Origin: Turritopsis dohrnii
Taxonomy: Eukaryota > Cnidaria > Hydrozoa > Anthoathecata > Oceaniidae
Assembly (NCBI GenBank): GCA_027922465.2
Contig: BQMF02000017.1
Coordinates: forward strand, 868,001-932,000
DNA: 64,000 nt
Direction of reading: 5' to 3'
Under the pieces are notes generated by a model. It ran no database searches. It was not told the origin of the DNA and saw only the letters and a list, made by a program, of their open reading frames with translations. This document shows positions 35,828 to 46,529 of the stretch, in pieces. A program made the translations under genes and the position numbers. The number at the start of each line of letters is the position of its first letter. Position 1 is the first letter of the stretch.

Positions 35828-38506
35828 TTAAAGGGATCCCAAGGTCTCCTGAACTATTAAAATAATATTGTTTATCTTAAAAAATGAAGTAGCAACTCTT
35901 GTTTCAGTTTTTTCAAACGTTTTCTAGATCGTGAAATAATCACGTTTTAAATATTTTTTCTGCATGCTTTGAAACTTTTTAAAAACCTTCTTCTTCGTAA
36001 TATTTTTAATCTCTAGCGCCCAGACTTTTCCTATTGTTTAAAATTTTGTGACGTATGATTTGAGTAGCATTGAAATATATCTTTTATCAATGTAAATACA
36101 ACACTTGCTTTCACTGAAAAATTTTTACAATAAAAGTGGAAGATTTATAACTACCAGTTTTAACGTAAAAAACCCGAGTTTCGCAATATACATAAAATGA
36201 AAGATAATAAAAAAGATTAAGTAACCTGTTATTAAAAAAGTATATAAATATTCCATCTAATAGATTGAATATTAGTTTGTGAAGTAATCATATAGTCGAA
36301 AGTATGCCTCACTGTGTTGCTCACAACTGTAATAATCAATCGAGTAATAATAGTAACGTATCTTTTCATGCTCTTCCTTCGGATGAAAACCTGAAAAAAA
36401 TATGGCTTCAAAAAATACGTCGGGACAAAAGCAACTTGCCGAAGGAAAAAAATATATTCCTTTGTTCAAACCATTTCGAAGAAACTTGTTTCGATAAAAG
36501 TCACGATATGCGGATGAAATATGCTCCACCAACAAAGCAAAGAATAAGCAGAAAGTTAATTAAAGGGGCGGTACCGACCATATTTGCATATCAGAATATG
36601 GTGAATCCAAGAAAAGCGTCGGTAGATCGATCGAATAAAGCGCAACAATCTGAAGTAAGTATCTGTACTCACTGTGTGGATATCACCCTCCTCCATGTAT
36701 AGGTTTTCCATTTTATGTTTATATTTTTCTCTCTTTCAGGTTGTAAACACTTTGATACAAACTGATGATGTACCTGAAACGAGTCTTGCTGAAGCAGAGA
36801 ACAACGCTATAGAAACGACTATGGAATACCGTGAAACTGTGACGACGGACGCCGAATCCCAAACGGATGACATAAGGATTTTAACTAAGTATGCATCGAC
36901 ATCAACTTACATGTTGATTAAAAGTACCACAAAATCAGTCCATACGCAAACAAAAGAATTTCCCAAGCAAAGATGTAAAAGTTCTAAAAATTTTGCTGCA
37001 CAGTTTCCTGCTGTAAAACAACGACACCGTTTTCAAAAACTTGGAGGGAAATGGAGGTCTATGGTCAGAGCAAAAATGGTAGAGAATGGCGATGATAGTT
37101 TGAGCGAAACTGACGATGAGGAATCAGACGACGTAGACGTCGAAACTGATTACTCAAGTAATGACGTTGCTTCTTCTACCAAGAATTTAATTGATGATCA
37201 GGACTTCCAAATATGTGTTTCTGATGGCAAGACACTTAGTGGTAGTTCTTCAGAGACACCTGTAAATAAAGATGTAAATAATGTTAATATCGAATCAAAT
37301 CGCTTAAATAATGATCACTTTCCTGTAAATAATAAACTTGTAAATAACGAATTAATTGTAAATAACGAATTTGACAGCAGTTTCAGTGGTGGAGATGATA
37401 GCTGTGGCGACGATGATTTCATACCATCTGAGCAAAGTGAATCCAGTGACGAATTTGAGGAAGTTGTTACAGAAAAAGAACAGCTGCGAAACGAAAGGAC
37501 ATTACTTGTTTATGAAAAGCAATTATACGAGTTGCTAGCATATTGTCCAAAATGCGGTGCTCCAGTCGATCGCACAATGATCAATGAAGTACCACTTACA
37601 GGTTCGCAGCTTCATCTGAAGTTCAATTGTTTCAACAACTGTCAAGTGGATTGGAAAAGTCAACCAACCGTGGGTGATTTAAAAGGCTTAGGGAATTTGT
37701 TTGTATCATCTTCAATTGCTTTCACTGGAATCCCGTTCAACAAAATGGATCGTTTCGCAAAACTCATCAATTTAAAGTTTATTTCTGATAGCGTCTATTA
37801 TCAGCTCAAACGTGACTTTATCGTTCCTGTTGTTAAACATAGATGGCGAAAGGAAAGAAAGGAGATGTTTAAAGCGTTACAATCGCATGATGTTGTTGTT
37901 CTTGTTGGTGATGGACGTTGCGATAGTCCTGGCCATTCCGCCAAATATTGTACCTATACATTTATTGATACCCGAACTGGCAATGTGGTTGATACTGAAG
38001 TTGTTCCTGTCACCGATGTTAAGAATTCGAATGCAATGGAAAAAGAAGGGTTTGTAAGAATTTTGACACGTCTTCAGAAAGAAAATGTTAAAGTCGACAT
38101 TGTTTCCACGGATAAGCATACGCAAATCCGGAAACTCATGCGGGTTGATCCTAATTTCAACCACATCAAACACCAAATCGACCCCTGGCATAACATCAAA
38201 AATATCAGCAAAAAACTAAATAAGGCTTGTAAAATAAAATCTCGAAACATGCTATTGAAATGGATCCCGTCGATAGTGAATCACTTTTGGTGGAGTTTAA
38301 CTACGGGCGAAAACAACGCTCAAATCATGTATGAAAAATTTTCGTCCATCATATTTCATTGCACAAATAGACACTCTTGGGGTGGGTGTAAGTATTTCAA
38401 GCAATGCGAGCACCCACCTTTAACAATGCAAGAACAGAGAAGCAAGGAGTGGTTAGAAGAAGGCTCGGATGCACATCAGTATTTGGTATCATTGGTCAAG
38501 GATAAA

Positions 38507-39105
38507 TATGGAACGCCCTAGCTGCCATAAATCGTAAAATATCATTATCTATAGCGAAATATCGTCTTCAACTCTCAAAAAATTTTTTATTTAATTCAAA
38601 AACCTTATGTTATGCTACAATACTTTATATTATTTTGAGAAATCTTCGAATTATACCTAAAACGATACCGAAATTCATTTCGTTTTATCAATATACTTTT
38701 CATTCGCGGTAGAATCATTACGTTATCTAGAAAAACATTCTCTTTAACCCAAAAACTTTATTTGATGTCGAAAAAAACTTTATGTCCAAAAAAACTTGAT
38801 GTCCAAAAACTTGATGTCCAAAAACTTTTTGTCCGAAAACGTTATTTCGAAAAACTTTATGTCCAAAAAAACTTGATGTCCAAAAACTTGATGTCCAAAA
38901 ACTTTTTGTCCGAAAACCTTATGTCGAAAAACTTTATGTCCAAAAACCTTATGTCGAAAAAAACGTTATGTCAAAAAAACTTTTTGTCGAAAAACGTTGT
39001 GTCAAAATACTTTATGTCCATTAATTTTATGTCCAAAAACTTTGTGTGGAGGAAACACTTGACTAATCTCCAGCGGAGGAGTATTTTGCTAAGTCAGCAG
39101 AAAAA
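38507..39105 (+). repeat. Left long terminal inverted repeat with tandem AAACTTTATGTC-type units
   Basis: The first ~255 bases are nearly identical to the complement of 45553-45807. From 38755 to about 39045 there is a degenerate tandem array of roughly 15-18-base units of the form AAAACTTTATGTCCAAA / AACTTGATGTCC. The right end has the same units inverted (45325-45545), with a different copy order. A short segment TGTGGAGGAAA then CTCCAGYGGAGGAG closes both. Confidence 0.9.
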
Positions 39106-39148
39106 GCAAACAATAATGGTGAACTGAGTAATGAGCTGAGTAGTAGGC

Positions 39149-40504
39149 ATGGAGCGGGTCTTAAACGATTTAGGACTCACTAGATATTTTGAGGCATTCA
39201 AAAGAGAAAAAATAACCCCTGATATAGTATCAAAGCTTTCCAAGAAAGACTTTGAAACTCTTGGGTTATCAGATCGACAAAAGATCATGGAACTACGAAT
39301 AAAATGTGCTACTTTTGGATCAAACCAACCAGAGAAAATTGATAATGGTTTTGGCAAGGGGGCACCAAAGTTTAAGATTCCAAAAGTTGTTCTTATTGAT
39401 CTTGTTGACGATGGTTTCAAAATTACTGAAATTGCTGCACTGTTGACCGTCTCTGAGAGAACCATTTATCGTCGATTACAGGAATATGATATAAAAGTGA
39501 GAGAATTTAGTGAAATTTCAGACGTTGAACTGGATGAAGATGTAAAATATCTCAGTGAACAGTTCCCAAACTGTGGTGAAAGGTTTCTAAATACAATGCT
39601 CAGACAAGTGAAAGGACTCGTGGTTCAAAGATCAAGAGTTCGTGAGAGCATGTCTAGAACTGATTTTTATGGCGTAAAAAGAAGACGAAGGAATGGCCTT
39701 CACAGGAGAATTTACAATGTTTCTGGCTCAAACCATTTATGGCACCTAGACACACACCATAAATTGGTACGCTGGCACTTTGTTGTTGTTGGCACAATAG
39801 ATGGATTTAGCAGACTTCCTGTAGTTCTTGAGTGCACAACAAATAACAAGGCAATAACAGTCTTTGATTGCTTTATGAAAGGTGTCAACGAGTTTGGATT
39901 ACCTTTGCGAGTGCGTTCCGATAAAGGACTGGAAAACGTCAAAGTTGCTGATTTTATGTTGGAAAAACGTGGAATAGATTCTGGATCAATGATTACTGGT
40001 AAAAGCACTCATAATCAGCGAATCGAACGACTTTGGAGAGATGTGTACACAGGAGTGCTAAGCTATTTTTATGAGCTGTTTTATACTATGGAAGAGGAAG
40101 GTTTACTAGATCCATTGAATGATATTCACATTGCGTGCTTGCATTTTGTTTATATCCCTAAAATCAACGAAAGGTTGAAAATATGGAGGAGCGCCTGGGC
40201 TCACCATCGCATGCGCACTACTAAAACAACTCCATGGAAGCTATGGTTATCAGGACAAATAAATTCTCCTGTTGGTATTGATATTCCCTTAGAAAACCTC
40301 GCTTATTACGGAGTTGAAGGGAATTTTTCTGATGAGGAAGAGGATTCAAATCAAAATGAACGACCTATTTTTGAGGAGCCTGCAATGTTACCACAAGATG
40401 TTATTGAAACATTGAATGATAGAATACATCCGGATATTTACAAAGAATCGACAGGAATAGAGTTATATATTGAAGTTTTAAACATTGTACAACCTCTAGC
40501 TTGA
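39149..40504 (+). CDS. SAM-domain DDE integrase/transposase (IS3EU-like)
   Basis: An intact 451-aa frame. Residues about 1-55 form a SAM domain (MERVLNDLGLTRYFEAFKRE, then LSKKDFETLGLSD). A helix-turn-helix follows (ITEIAALLTVSERTIYRRLQ). The rve-type core begins at HLWHLDTHHKLVRW (first Asp), then VVVGTIDGFSRLPV, RVRSDKGLENVKVADFM (second Asp) and HNQRIERLWRDV (catalytic Glu). It ends with WAHHRMRTTKTTPWKLW and an acidic tail. It should bind the element's ends and catalyse strand transfer. No frameshift is seen, so it could be active. AATAAA lies at 40600-40605. A near-identical SAM start occurs in the convergent HECT gene. Confidence 0.9.
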   Translation: MERVLNDLGLTRYFEAFKREKITPDIVSKLSKKDFETLGLSDRQKIMELRIKCATFGSNQPEKIDNGFGKGAPKFKIPKVVLIDLVDDGFKITEIAALLTVSERTIYRRLQEYDIKVREFSEISDVELDEDVKYLSEQFPNCGERFLNTMLRQVKGLVVQRSRVRESMSRTDFYGVKRRRRNGLHRRIYNVSGSNHLWHLDTHHKLVRWHFVVVGTIDGFSRLPVVLECTTNNKAITVFDCFMKGVNEFGLPLRVRSDKGLENVKVADFMLEKRGIDSGSMITGKSTHNQRIERLWRDVYTGVLSYFYELFYTMEEEGLLDPLNDIHIACLHFVYIPKINERLKIWRSAWAHHRMRTTKTTPWKLWLSGQINSPVGIDIPLENLAYYGVEGNFSDEEEDSNQNERPIFEEPAMLPQDVIETLNDRIHPDIYKESTGIELYIEVLNIVQPLA

Positions 40505-41273
40505 TGTATATACAGTTAAAATAGGTAAAATATAAACTATATATAAATATACCTTTTTAAAAATAACACAACATGTAAGTAAAACAAAGAAAATGACTAA
40601 ATAAAAGAAAAATTTGAACTTTAAGATCTAACAGACGTTCCCTTCTGTTAGGTTATTCCTTGACAAGATAACGTGGAGTTTCGATGACTCAATTTGGAAA
40701 TCCGAAAATGGCTTATGACTGTGAGGATTTAATTTTGTAATTGATGCAAAAGATAGACAAACAAATACCAAAGAAAAAAAACGGATTTTGTCCGGAGAAA
40801 ATATCAAAAATGGCAACCTGAGTGAAATTTTATACATAAAATTTTATCAGCTGAAGGTTATTGAAAGTTCTCATGTGCAGATAATACTTTAATGGGAGAA
40901 CTTTTTAAAAACACTAAAATTTCTCCCGCGAAAAACGTTTTTTGTCCCTCGTGAAAATGAATCTTCAAAAACACGTTTTACAGAAAAAACTTTTAATCCC
41001 TAAATAATAATCAGTCTTAAGTAAACTGATATATTTTGGCGAAAAACAGGTAACTTCCCCGTTCCTTGGATCCAAGATAATAAAACTCCGCACAAAAATC
41101 TGAAAAACAATATTAAAATCTGATAGTTCGCGAATTTTAGGACAAGTACATTTAGTATTCAAAAATATTTTTAAAAGGCAGTTTCAAACATACTTGACAG
41201 AGAAACAGATTACAAAGAACAAATATAAAGTAACATAAAGAGTCTTTTAAAATAAATCAAATAACCAATAAAG

Positions 41274-43230
41274 TTACTTTTGTCCAAAATAGTGATTACT
41301 AAATGCGTAATCGAATAAGTTAAACAACGATTCTTCATTTGGAAGAGAGAAAAATGGTGTTGGTCGGGGTAAATTCATATTATTAATACAAGTATTGCTT
41401 GTTGGCAGAAACTTGCCATTATTTTCAGCAGAAACGAAAGTTATCGTTGGACTTAGTGCGAAACCAAGAACCGGTTCATTCTCTGAGCCAGTCACAAACT
41501 TCAAAATATGTGGCAGCGTTACATTGCCTCGTCTTCCACCTAAAGCAAATAGGACAACAAGGCACTAGATAATCATTATAGCTTTATACAAACTTTTACA
41601 CCGACTTCCGGAAAAAAGTGGCAAGAGAAACTCACAGACTTTTGGTTTTGATTTGAAATTTTGTGCAGTGATACACATCAATAGATTCCCACGTGCAATA
41701 TTTCCATTTAGTTTAAAAAACCCGGTCTGTAAGTTACAATTAACAGCCATTTTGCAAGAACCACTTTGTCAGGTCAAATTGAAACTTTGCCTAGATTTTC
41801 AGAAACTCACAAAAACTCACAAAACGATTGTTCGATAGTTAAACCGTTGACTAGCAATAATTTGTTGGATTTTAGAACAAGTATTTTAAAATATCGCAAT
41901 GTGAATCATTACATTTCAGTGAAAATAAATCATAACAACTTAAATTTAAAGATCAAGTTTGGGGGTTTTATAAACGTGAAAATCAAATTGTCTAAGCCCT
42001 CTCCCCAGAAAAACAAGTTTCTGCTTCAAGGCTTTGAAAATTTAATTTAAATTTAAATTTAAATTTGAAGATTTAAAAAATACCCAAGCCCCCTCTCCCT
42101 TTTTGAAAATTTGCCCCAGCAAAAAAAAAGGGAGGAGGAAACTATGGATCATGTGACATGTATTTTACAGACAAACTAGGCGTACAAACATAATAAATGT
42201 CAAATAAAATATGTATTAAATTAAACTCACTAGCAGCTTCTCTTGCGTATTTAACAAATTGCGAATAAATTTTGTTCTGAAACATTCTCTCATTTCCACC
42301 CTCGACAGCAAAGGAAGGCTTCAATAAATTCAGCAGCTGCTTGTGTGTTAACAAATCAGTTTTTCTCCGGAAAAGGTGTAAAAACACAGGAAAGGCTGTT
42401 GCAATCTAGAACATAAAATACATGATAAGTAAACTTTGTAGATAAACCAATAATCTGTAAAAAAAGGCAATGAATGTTCCAGTGTCTTATATAATACTTT
42501 CGTATTAGTTTAGTTTTCAGTGGATAATCCTGGGAAACAGAATCAAGGGTGTCATGTCTGGTGTTGCCACATAATAATAACAGGCTAATTTTGTATTTAT
42601 ACCTGCAACAAACCAAACTCCCTAAAAGCTTTTTGGATGTCCTTGTACCCATATGTTGGATTTTCCGAATGAAAAATTTGCTCGAGTGCATCCTCACTGA
42701 GATATCTTGGAATTTCACCATTCTGAAGGATGCTTAGTGCTTCAAAGAAAATATAAAATTTTCAAAACAATTTTTAAGAATTCGATAACCTTTTTAAGGA
42801 TACATTGTAAGAATCAAGGGAAGGATTATTCAAAATTCTAAATTTAGCTGTACAGTACTCACCAAAAATCACACCAATGTTATAATAATCTACCGATTCA
42901 GGTAATAACCCATCCTCGGAAGCAAAGTAAATTTTTTTGATTTCTGTGAGGGCCATACTAAAAAATTCTCTTCTTGGCCCACCATAATCTTCTGCAAGCT
43001 GAAAAATTTTTTGAAAAAGCTAACAATTAACATTATTGGATAAAATCAATTTATCCAATATTCTTTATGTTTGTATATATAGTGTTGATATGTTTTCCTT
43101 ATGGAATACAAACATGTAAGGCAGCAAAATCCTGGAATACTAGCTTCTTGAAATTTACTTAATTGTAAAATGAAAATAACTGTGAAAATTGAACCTTTCC
43201 CCCCTGCTCACTTTTGTTCTTTTTAGGAGA

Positions 43231-43261
<31 letters not shown>

Positions 43262-44621
43262 AGTGAAATGCAAATGTAGAATGGCCCGCCTATTGTATAT
43301 ATATAATGAGAAAAAACAAAAACCTTACTTCACCGTAAAATTGTACTTCCAAGCATGTGAATCGGTTCGAATTATCTATAACATTGTCTATTTCCTCAAA
43401 AGCTGTTTTTAATAATCTTGACCTGTCAACCATGATGAAATTAGTAGCTCCAGTTATTGCTACTGCTGGGTCTGGTATTTCCAACTCTCTACCTTGAATC
43501 AAAAATTTCTGCATGTGACGTAATATCTCCACAGGATTCAAAATGTGATTTTCTTGACAGTGCTTCACAACTTTTTCAATATCAGTGGTTTCAATGACTC
43601 GAGGAGGATCAGCAGTTCTTATGGTAGGGTATTCTATAGTTATGTTGAATGCAGAATTTTCATTGGCATTATCTTGTTCTGGATTGGAAGTCAAGGCAAT
43701 AGTATTACTAATTTCTTGATTGGGTGGAAGACCATTTTGTCCAACTGGGGGGTGGTTTTGTTCTTGGATGATTTCATCTTTTTTTTCTACATCACTGTCT
43801 GAGTCATCTGAAGAATCTGACAGGTCATCTTCTTTGCAAATTTGAATATGACTACGAAGGTTTCCAAGTAGAAAGTACTGTTCACACCTGTAGCATTTTT
43901 CTTTTATGGTTGATTTTAATTCTTCGGTTTGCAACGGAGTAGTAGGTAAGTTTTTCTGTATTGGTCGGATATATATCCTACCTTGCCCTCCACCAATGCT
44001 TTCCTTGATACTCTGGGCTGACAAATTACAATTAATGACAGTAAGCTCTTTAGAGTGCGCTGGACAAATCAAAAGTTCACTGCCACCAGCATCTTTTATT
44101 AAAGGATAAGTTTCTCTTAGTTTAGAAAAGACAGTTTCCTCATCATCACCCAAAAATACTTGCATCTTTTTGAACCCTAAGCCTGCCTTTTGAAGTTTGA
44201 TTTTTTCCATTGATGTTGGTAATTTAGTTTCATATTTATTTGCTAGGCAGAAAAGATTCATAGTCCAAGGTCTACCTCTTGATACGATGTTTTTCTTATT
44301 AGACTTGCGGCTTCTTCCTTGACCTGCTCGTATAGGTCCATAGCTTTGAAAAAGAGCACTTCTTTGAGCCAAAATTCTGTGTCTAACACTGTCATTGGCG
44401 TTGCTGTTATTGGAGTTTGATGTTGATGTGCTTTGTTGAATCGTAATGCTCCTTCTTCTTTTACAAGCCTCTCTGAGTCTAATTCTGTCACCGATGGTAG
44501 ACACACCAAGCTCAATCAGTGCTTGATCTGATAAATTCATAACAAGATCGGGAGTTATCTTTTCTCTTTTAAATATTTCAATGTAGTTTATCATTCCTAG
44601 TTCATTTAAAATAAGCTCCAT
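41274..44621 (-). CDS. SAM-HECT protein (E3 ubiquitin-ligase-like) carried by the IS3EU-like element; five exons
   Basis: Exons 44621-43329, 42998-42863, 42739-42603, 42405-42231 and 41539-41274 total 2007 nt (668 aa), phases consistent. Residues 1-55 are a SAM domain (MELILNELGMINYIEIFKRE, LSDQALIELGVS) strikingly like that of the integrase. Next are a basic low-complexity part, a C2HC-type zinc motif (CYRCEQYFLLGNLRSHIQIC) and an acidic stretch. The C-terminal third is a HECT-type fold: EDYGGPRREFFSMAL, LPESVDYYNIGVIF, then RGNVTLPHILKFVTGSE and the catalytic-cysteine region LPTSNTCINNMNLP. The Cys is present. Related HECT proteins include G2E3/AREL-type ligases. The natural ATG is at 44621; an extra 15 codons upstream come from an inserted MITE. 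Intron 1 holds a 29-base C run. Confidence 0.85.
43231..43259 (+). repeat. 29-base poly-C tract
   Basis: Uninterrupted C run in the first intron of the SAM-HECT gene (poly-G in its transcript). Lengths of such tracts are easily mis-assembled. Confidence 0.9.
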
Positions 44622-44631
44622 GACTGTGTTA

Positions 44632-45193
44632 GGGGCCGGCGACAAATAACTTTCGTCACGCTTCACGGATTTTTTCCGCGAAGGGGGTAGGGGGGTCGAA
44701 GCTTTTCCGCTAATATTTTTTTAGTGTGATGAAAATCTTTTAATTCCAGAATACATGCACAAAAATCATCAATATATCATAAAGATATCTTTTAAATCCG
44801 TAAAAACATCTGATCATATGCATTTTCTTATGAGAAATCAAAAAATCAAAGTCAAAAATCAGCATTATCAAAATATAAAGGGTGCGCGAATCGAAAAAGT
44901 CACTATCGAAAGTATCTAAGCGCAAACAAAGACTAGTTGTAAACAAAAAAGCTAAACAGCAAAACCATCGTCGCCTTCGCTGTGGCTTGTTTTTAGGCCA
45001 TTTCTTCAAAGCACAAGGCGAGTGATACCAAATGTGGCAGCCATCACAGCAGACCCATTCAACATCGCCATCGCGTGTTGGGAGGGGTTCTGTCAACAAA
45101 AAAAAAATCCGCTAAGAAGGGGGGAGGGGAGGGGGTAAGACCTTGACGGATTTTTTCCGCTAAGCGTGACAAAAGTTATTTGTCGCCGGCCCC
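44632..45193 (+). mobile_element. PIF/Harbinger-type MITE carrying a PHD-finger fragment
   Basis: 562 bp flanked by TTA (44629-44631 and 45194-45196). Ends GGGGCCGGCGACAAATAACT and its near-perfect complement; the inverted repeat continues as GTCACGC, with a TCCGC motif. It lies ten bases upstream of the SAM-HECT start codon. The 3-bp TWA-type duplication is the basis for the Harbinger assignment; no transposase is inside. Confidence 0.85.
44945..45089 (-). pseudogene. Captured PHD-finger exon fragment
   Basis: After a tract of T and an acceptor-like gttgacag, the minus strand reads EPLPTRDGDVEWVCCDGCHI, then WYHSPCALKKWPKNKPQ and RRRRWFCC. This is the central and distal part of a PHD zinc finger (WVCCDGCHIWYH core); the first Cys pair is missing. 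It lies wholly inside the MITE, same strand as the SAM-HECT gene, so it is best read as a captured host exon that could be spliced upstream of SAM-HECT. Confidence 0.6.
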
Positions 45194-45244
45194 TTATGTG
45201 TGTTTGTATACATACTAGATATTATTACGTTACTTGATCCACCA

Positions 45245-45807
45245 TTATGCTTTGCCTTTTTGATGACTTAGCAAAATATTTATTGACCCTCCTCCACTGG
45301 AGCTTTTCAGTTTTCCTCCACATAAAGTTTTTGGACATAAAGTTATTTTCAACACAAAGTTTTTTCCGACATAAAGTTTTTTTCGACATAATATTTTTTG
45401 GACATCAAGTTTTTGGACATAAAGTTATTTTCAACATAAAGTTATTTCCGAAATAAAGTTTTTTTCGACATAATATTTTTTGGACATAAGTTTTTGGACA
45501 TCAAGTTTTTGGACATCAAGTTTTTTTGGACATAAAGTTTTTTTCGACATCAAATAAAGTTTTTGGGTTAAAGAGAATGTTTTTCCAGATAACGTAATGA
45601 TTCTACCGCGAATGAAAAGTATATTGATAAAACGAAATGAATTTCGGTATCGTTTTAGGTATAATTCGAAGATTTTCAAAATAATATAAAGTATTGTAGC
45701 ATAACATAAGGTTTTTGAATTAAATAAAAAATTTTTTGAGAGTTGAAGACGATATTTCGCTATAGATAATGATATTTTACGATTTATGGCAGCTAGGGCG
45801 TTCCATA
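45245..45807 (-). repeat. Right long terminal inverted repeat
   Basis: Mirror of the left repeat: the outer part matches base for base over about 255 nt, then TTTTTGGACATAAAG-type tandem units, then the GGAGG-containing inner border. The two arrays differ in unit order and number, so recombination or slippage has acted since insertion. Confidence 0.9.
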
Positions 45808-46529
45808 GATAAAAATTTAAAAAACGATTTCAAATACCTTACTGAAGTTATACATACAACGAATGTGGAAGTGTTTAACAATCTGATGTTGAAATATATT
45901 CCTAAGCAGTACCACTTCGAGTACGACCATATGGTTATGGGAGCTTATTTGGCTGCTTTGGATAATAATTTCAACACGTGGCGAAGACAAGAAACTGATT
46001 CTGAGGGAAAACAACGATTTAAAATTGCAAAGTTTATCAGAAAAAAAATTACGATTATTTGAAAATCATGCTCACGAGTGTACACAAAAAAGCAACACAA
46101 CGAAATCGATCTACTTCAAGGAAGCGACCGATGGCACCACGTGATCGTGAAAATCGACAATCAATCATTGAAAAGGCAAAAAAACTGTCACGGTTTAGGT
46201 GATTATTACATTGTAAATATTTTCTAGAAATTTCTTTAATCGCTTTTTCTTTATTTCAATTTGCAACGTTATCGAACCCAAGTTTTGAAAACGATGAAAA
46301 CTCTTCAAACGAGGTGAAAGCTACTTTCGCAACTTACAGAAAAGTCTATTTATTTTAATATTGAATAAGTTAAGATTTATGAAACGAAAGATCTTAGAAA
46401 TAGTATATACTTACGTCATTATAAAACCTTGTAATATAATAGTTTATTAAAATAGAAACGTATTACAATCAAGTTGTAAATAATATAGCGCGATATAACA
46501 CATGTTTAAAAACTCTCCTACATTCTGTT

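Larger units (their letters stand above)
38507..45807 (+). mobile_element. IS3EU-like DNA transposon encoding a SAM-integrase and a SAM-HECT protein
   Basis: Inserted in the Kolobok-like transposase with a perfect 6-bp duplication GATAAA (38501-38506 and 45808-45813). The outermost ends are TATGGAACGCCCTAGC and its complement. The inverted repeats extend several hundred bases (about 38507-39105 and 45245-45807), the inner parts made of short tandem repeats. Two convergent genes fill the middle: a DDE integrase (39149-40504, +) and a five-exon SAM-HECT gene (44621-41274, -). A 6-bp duplication and TAT..ATA ends with an IS3-like integrase agree with the IS3EU superfamily; that assignment is from memory of the superfamily, not from a search. 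Confidence 0.85.
36304..46202 (+). pseudogene. Kolobok-type transposase with THAP domain, split by the 38507-45807 insertion
   Basis: Exon 1 (36304-36654) is a full THAP C2CH zinc domain: MPHCVAHNC start, FHALP, WLQKIRRD, CSNHFEETCF and the AVPTIF box. A GTAAGT donor at 36655 joins in phase 0 to exon 2 at 36740 (ctctttcag). Next comes a 200-aa acidic Ser-rich linker, a zinc pair YCPKCGAPVD, and the RNase-H-like core: VVLVGDGRCDSPGHSAKYCT (first Asp), DTEVVPVTDVKNSNAMEKEG, VSTDKHTQIRKLM (second Asp), HQIDPWHNIKNISKKL, NHFWWS. It runs to VKDK at 38506, is broken by the insertion, and resumes at 45814 with NLKNDFKYLTEVIHTTN, then YIPKQYHFEY and LAALDNN. A further A-run frameshift lies near 46045. 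The transposase cannot now be made from this copy without the insert. Confidence 0.88.

Noticed and set aside
38762..39127. 121-codon frame rich in MSKN/KLDVQK repeats
   Set aside because: A translation of the tandem units inside the inverted repeat; the same array on the right end gives a different frame.
44297..44515. Second minus-strand frame within the SAM-HECT first exon
   Set aside because: Out-of-phase shadow of the SAM-HECT coding exon.
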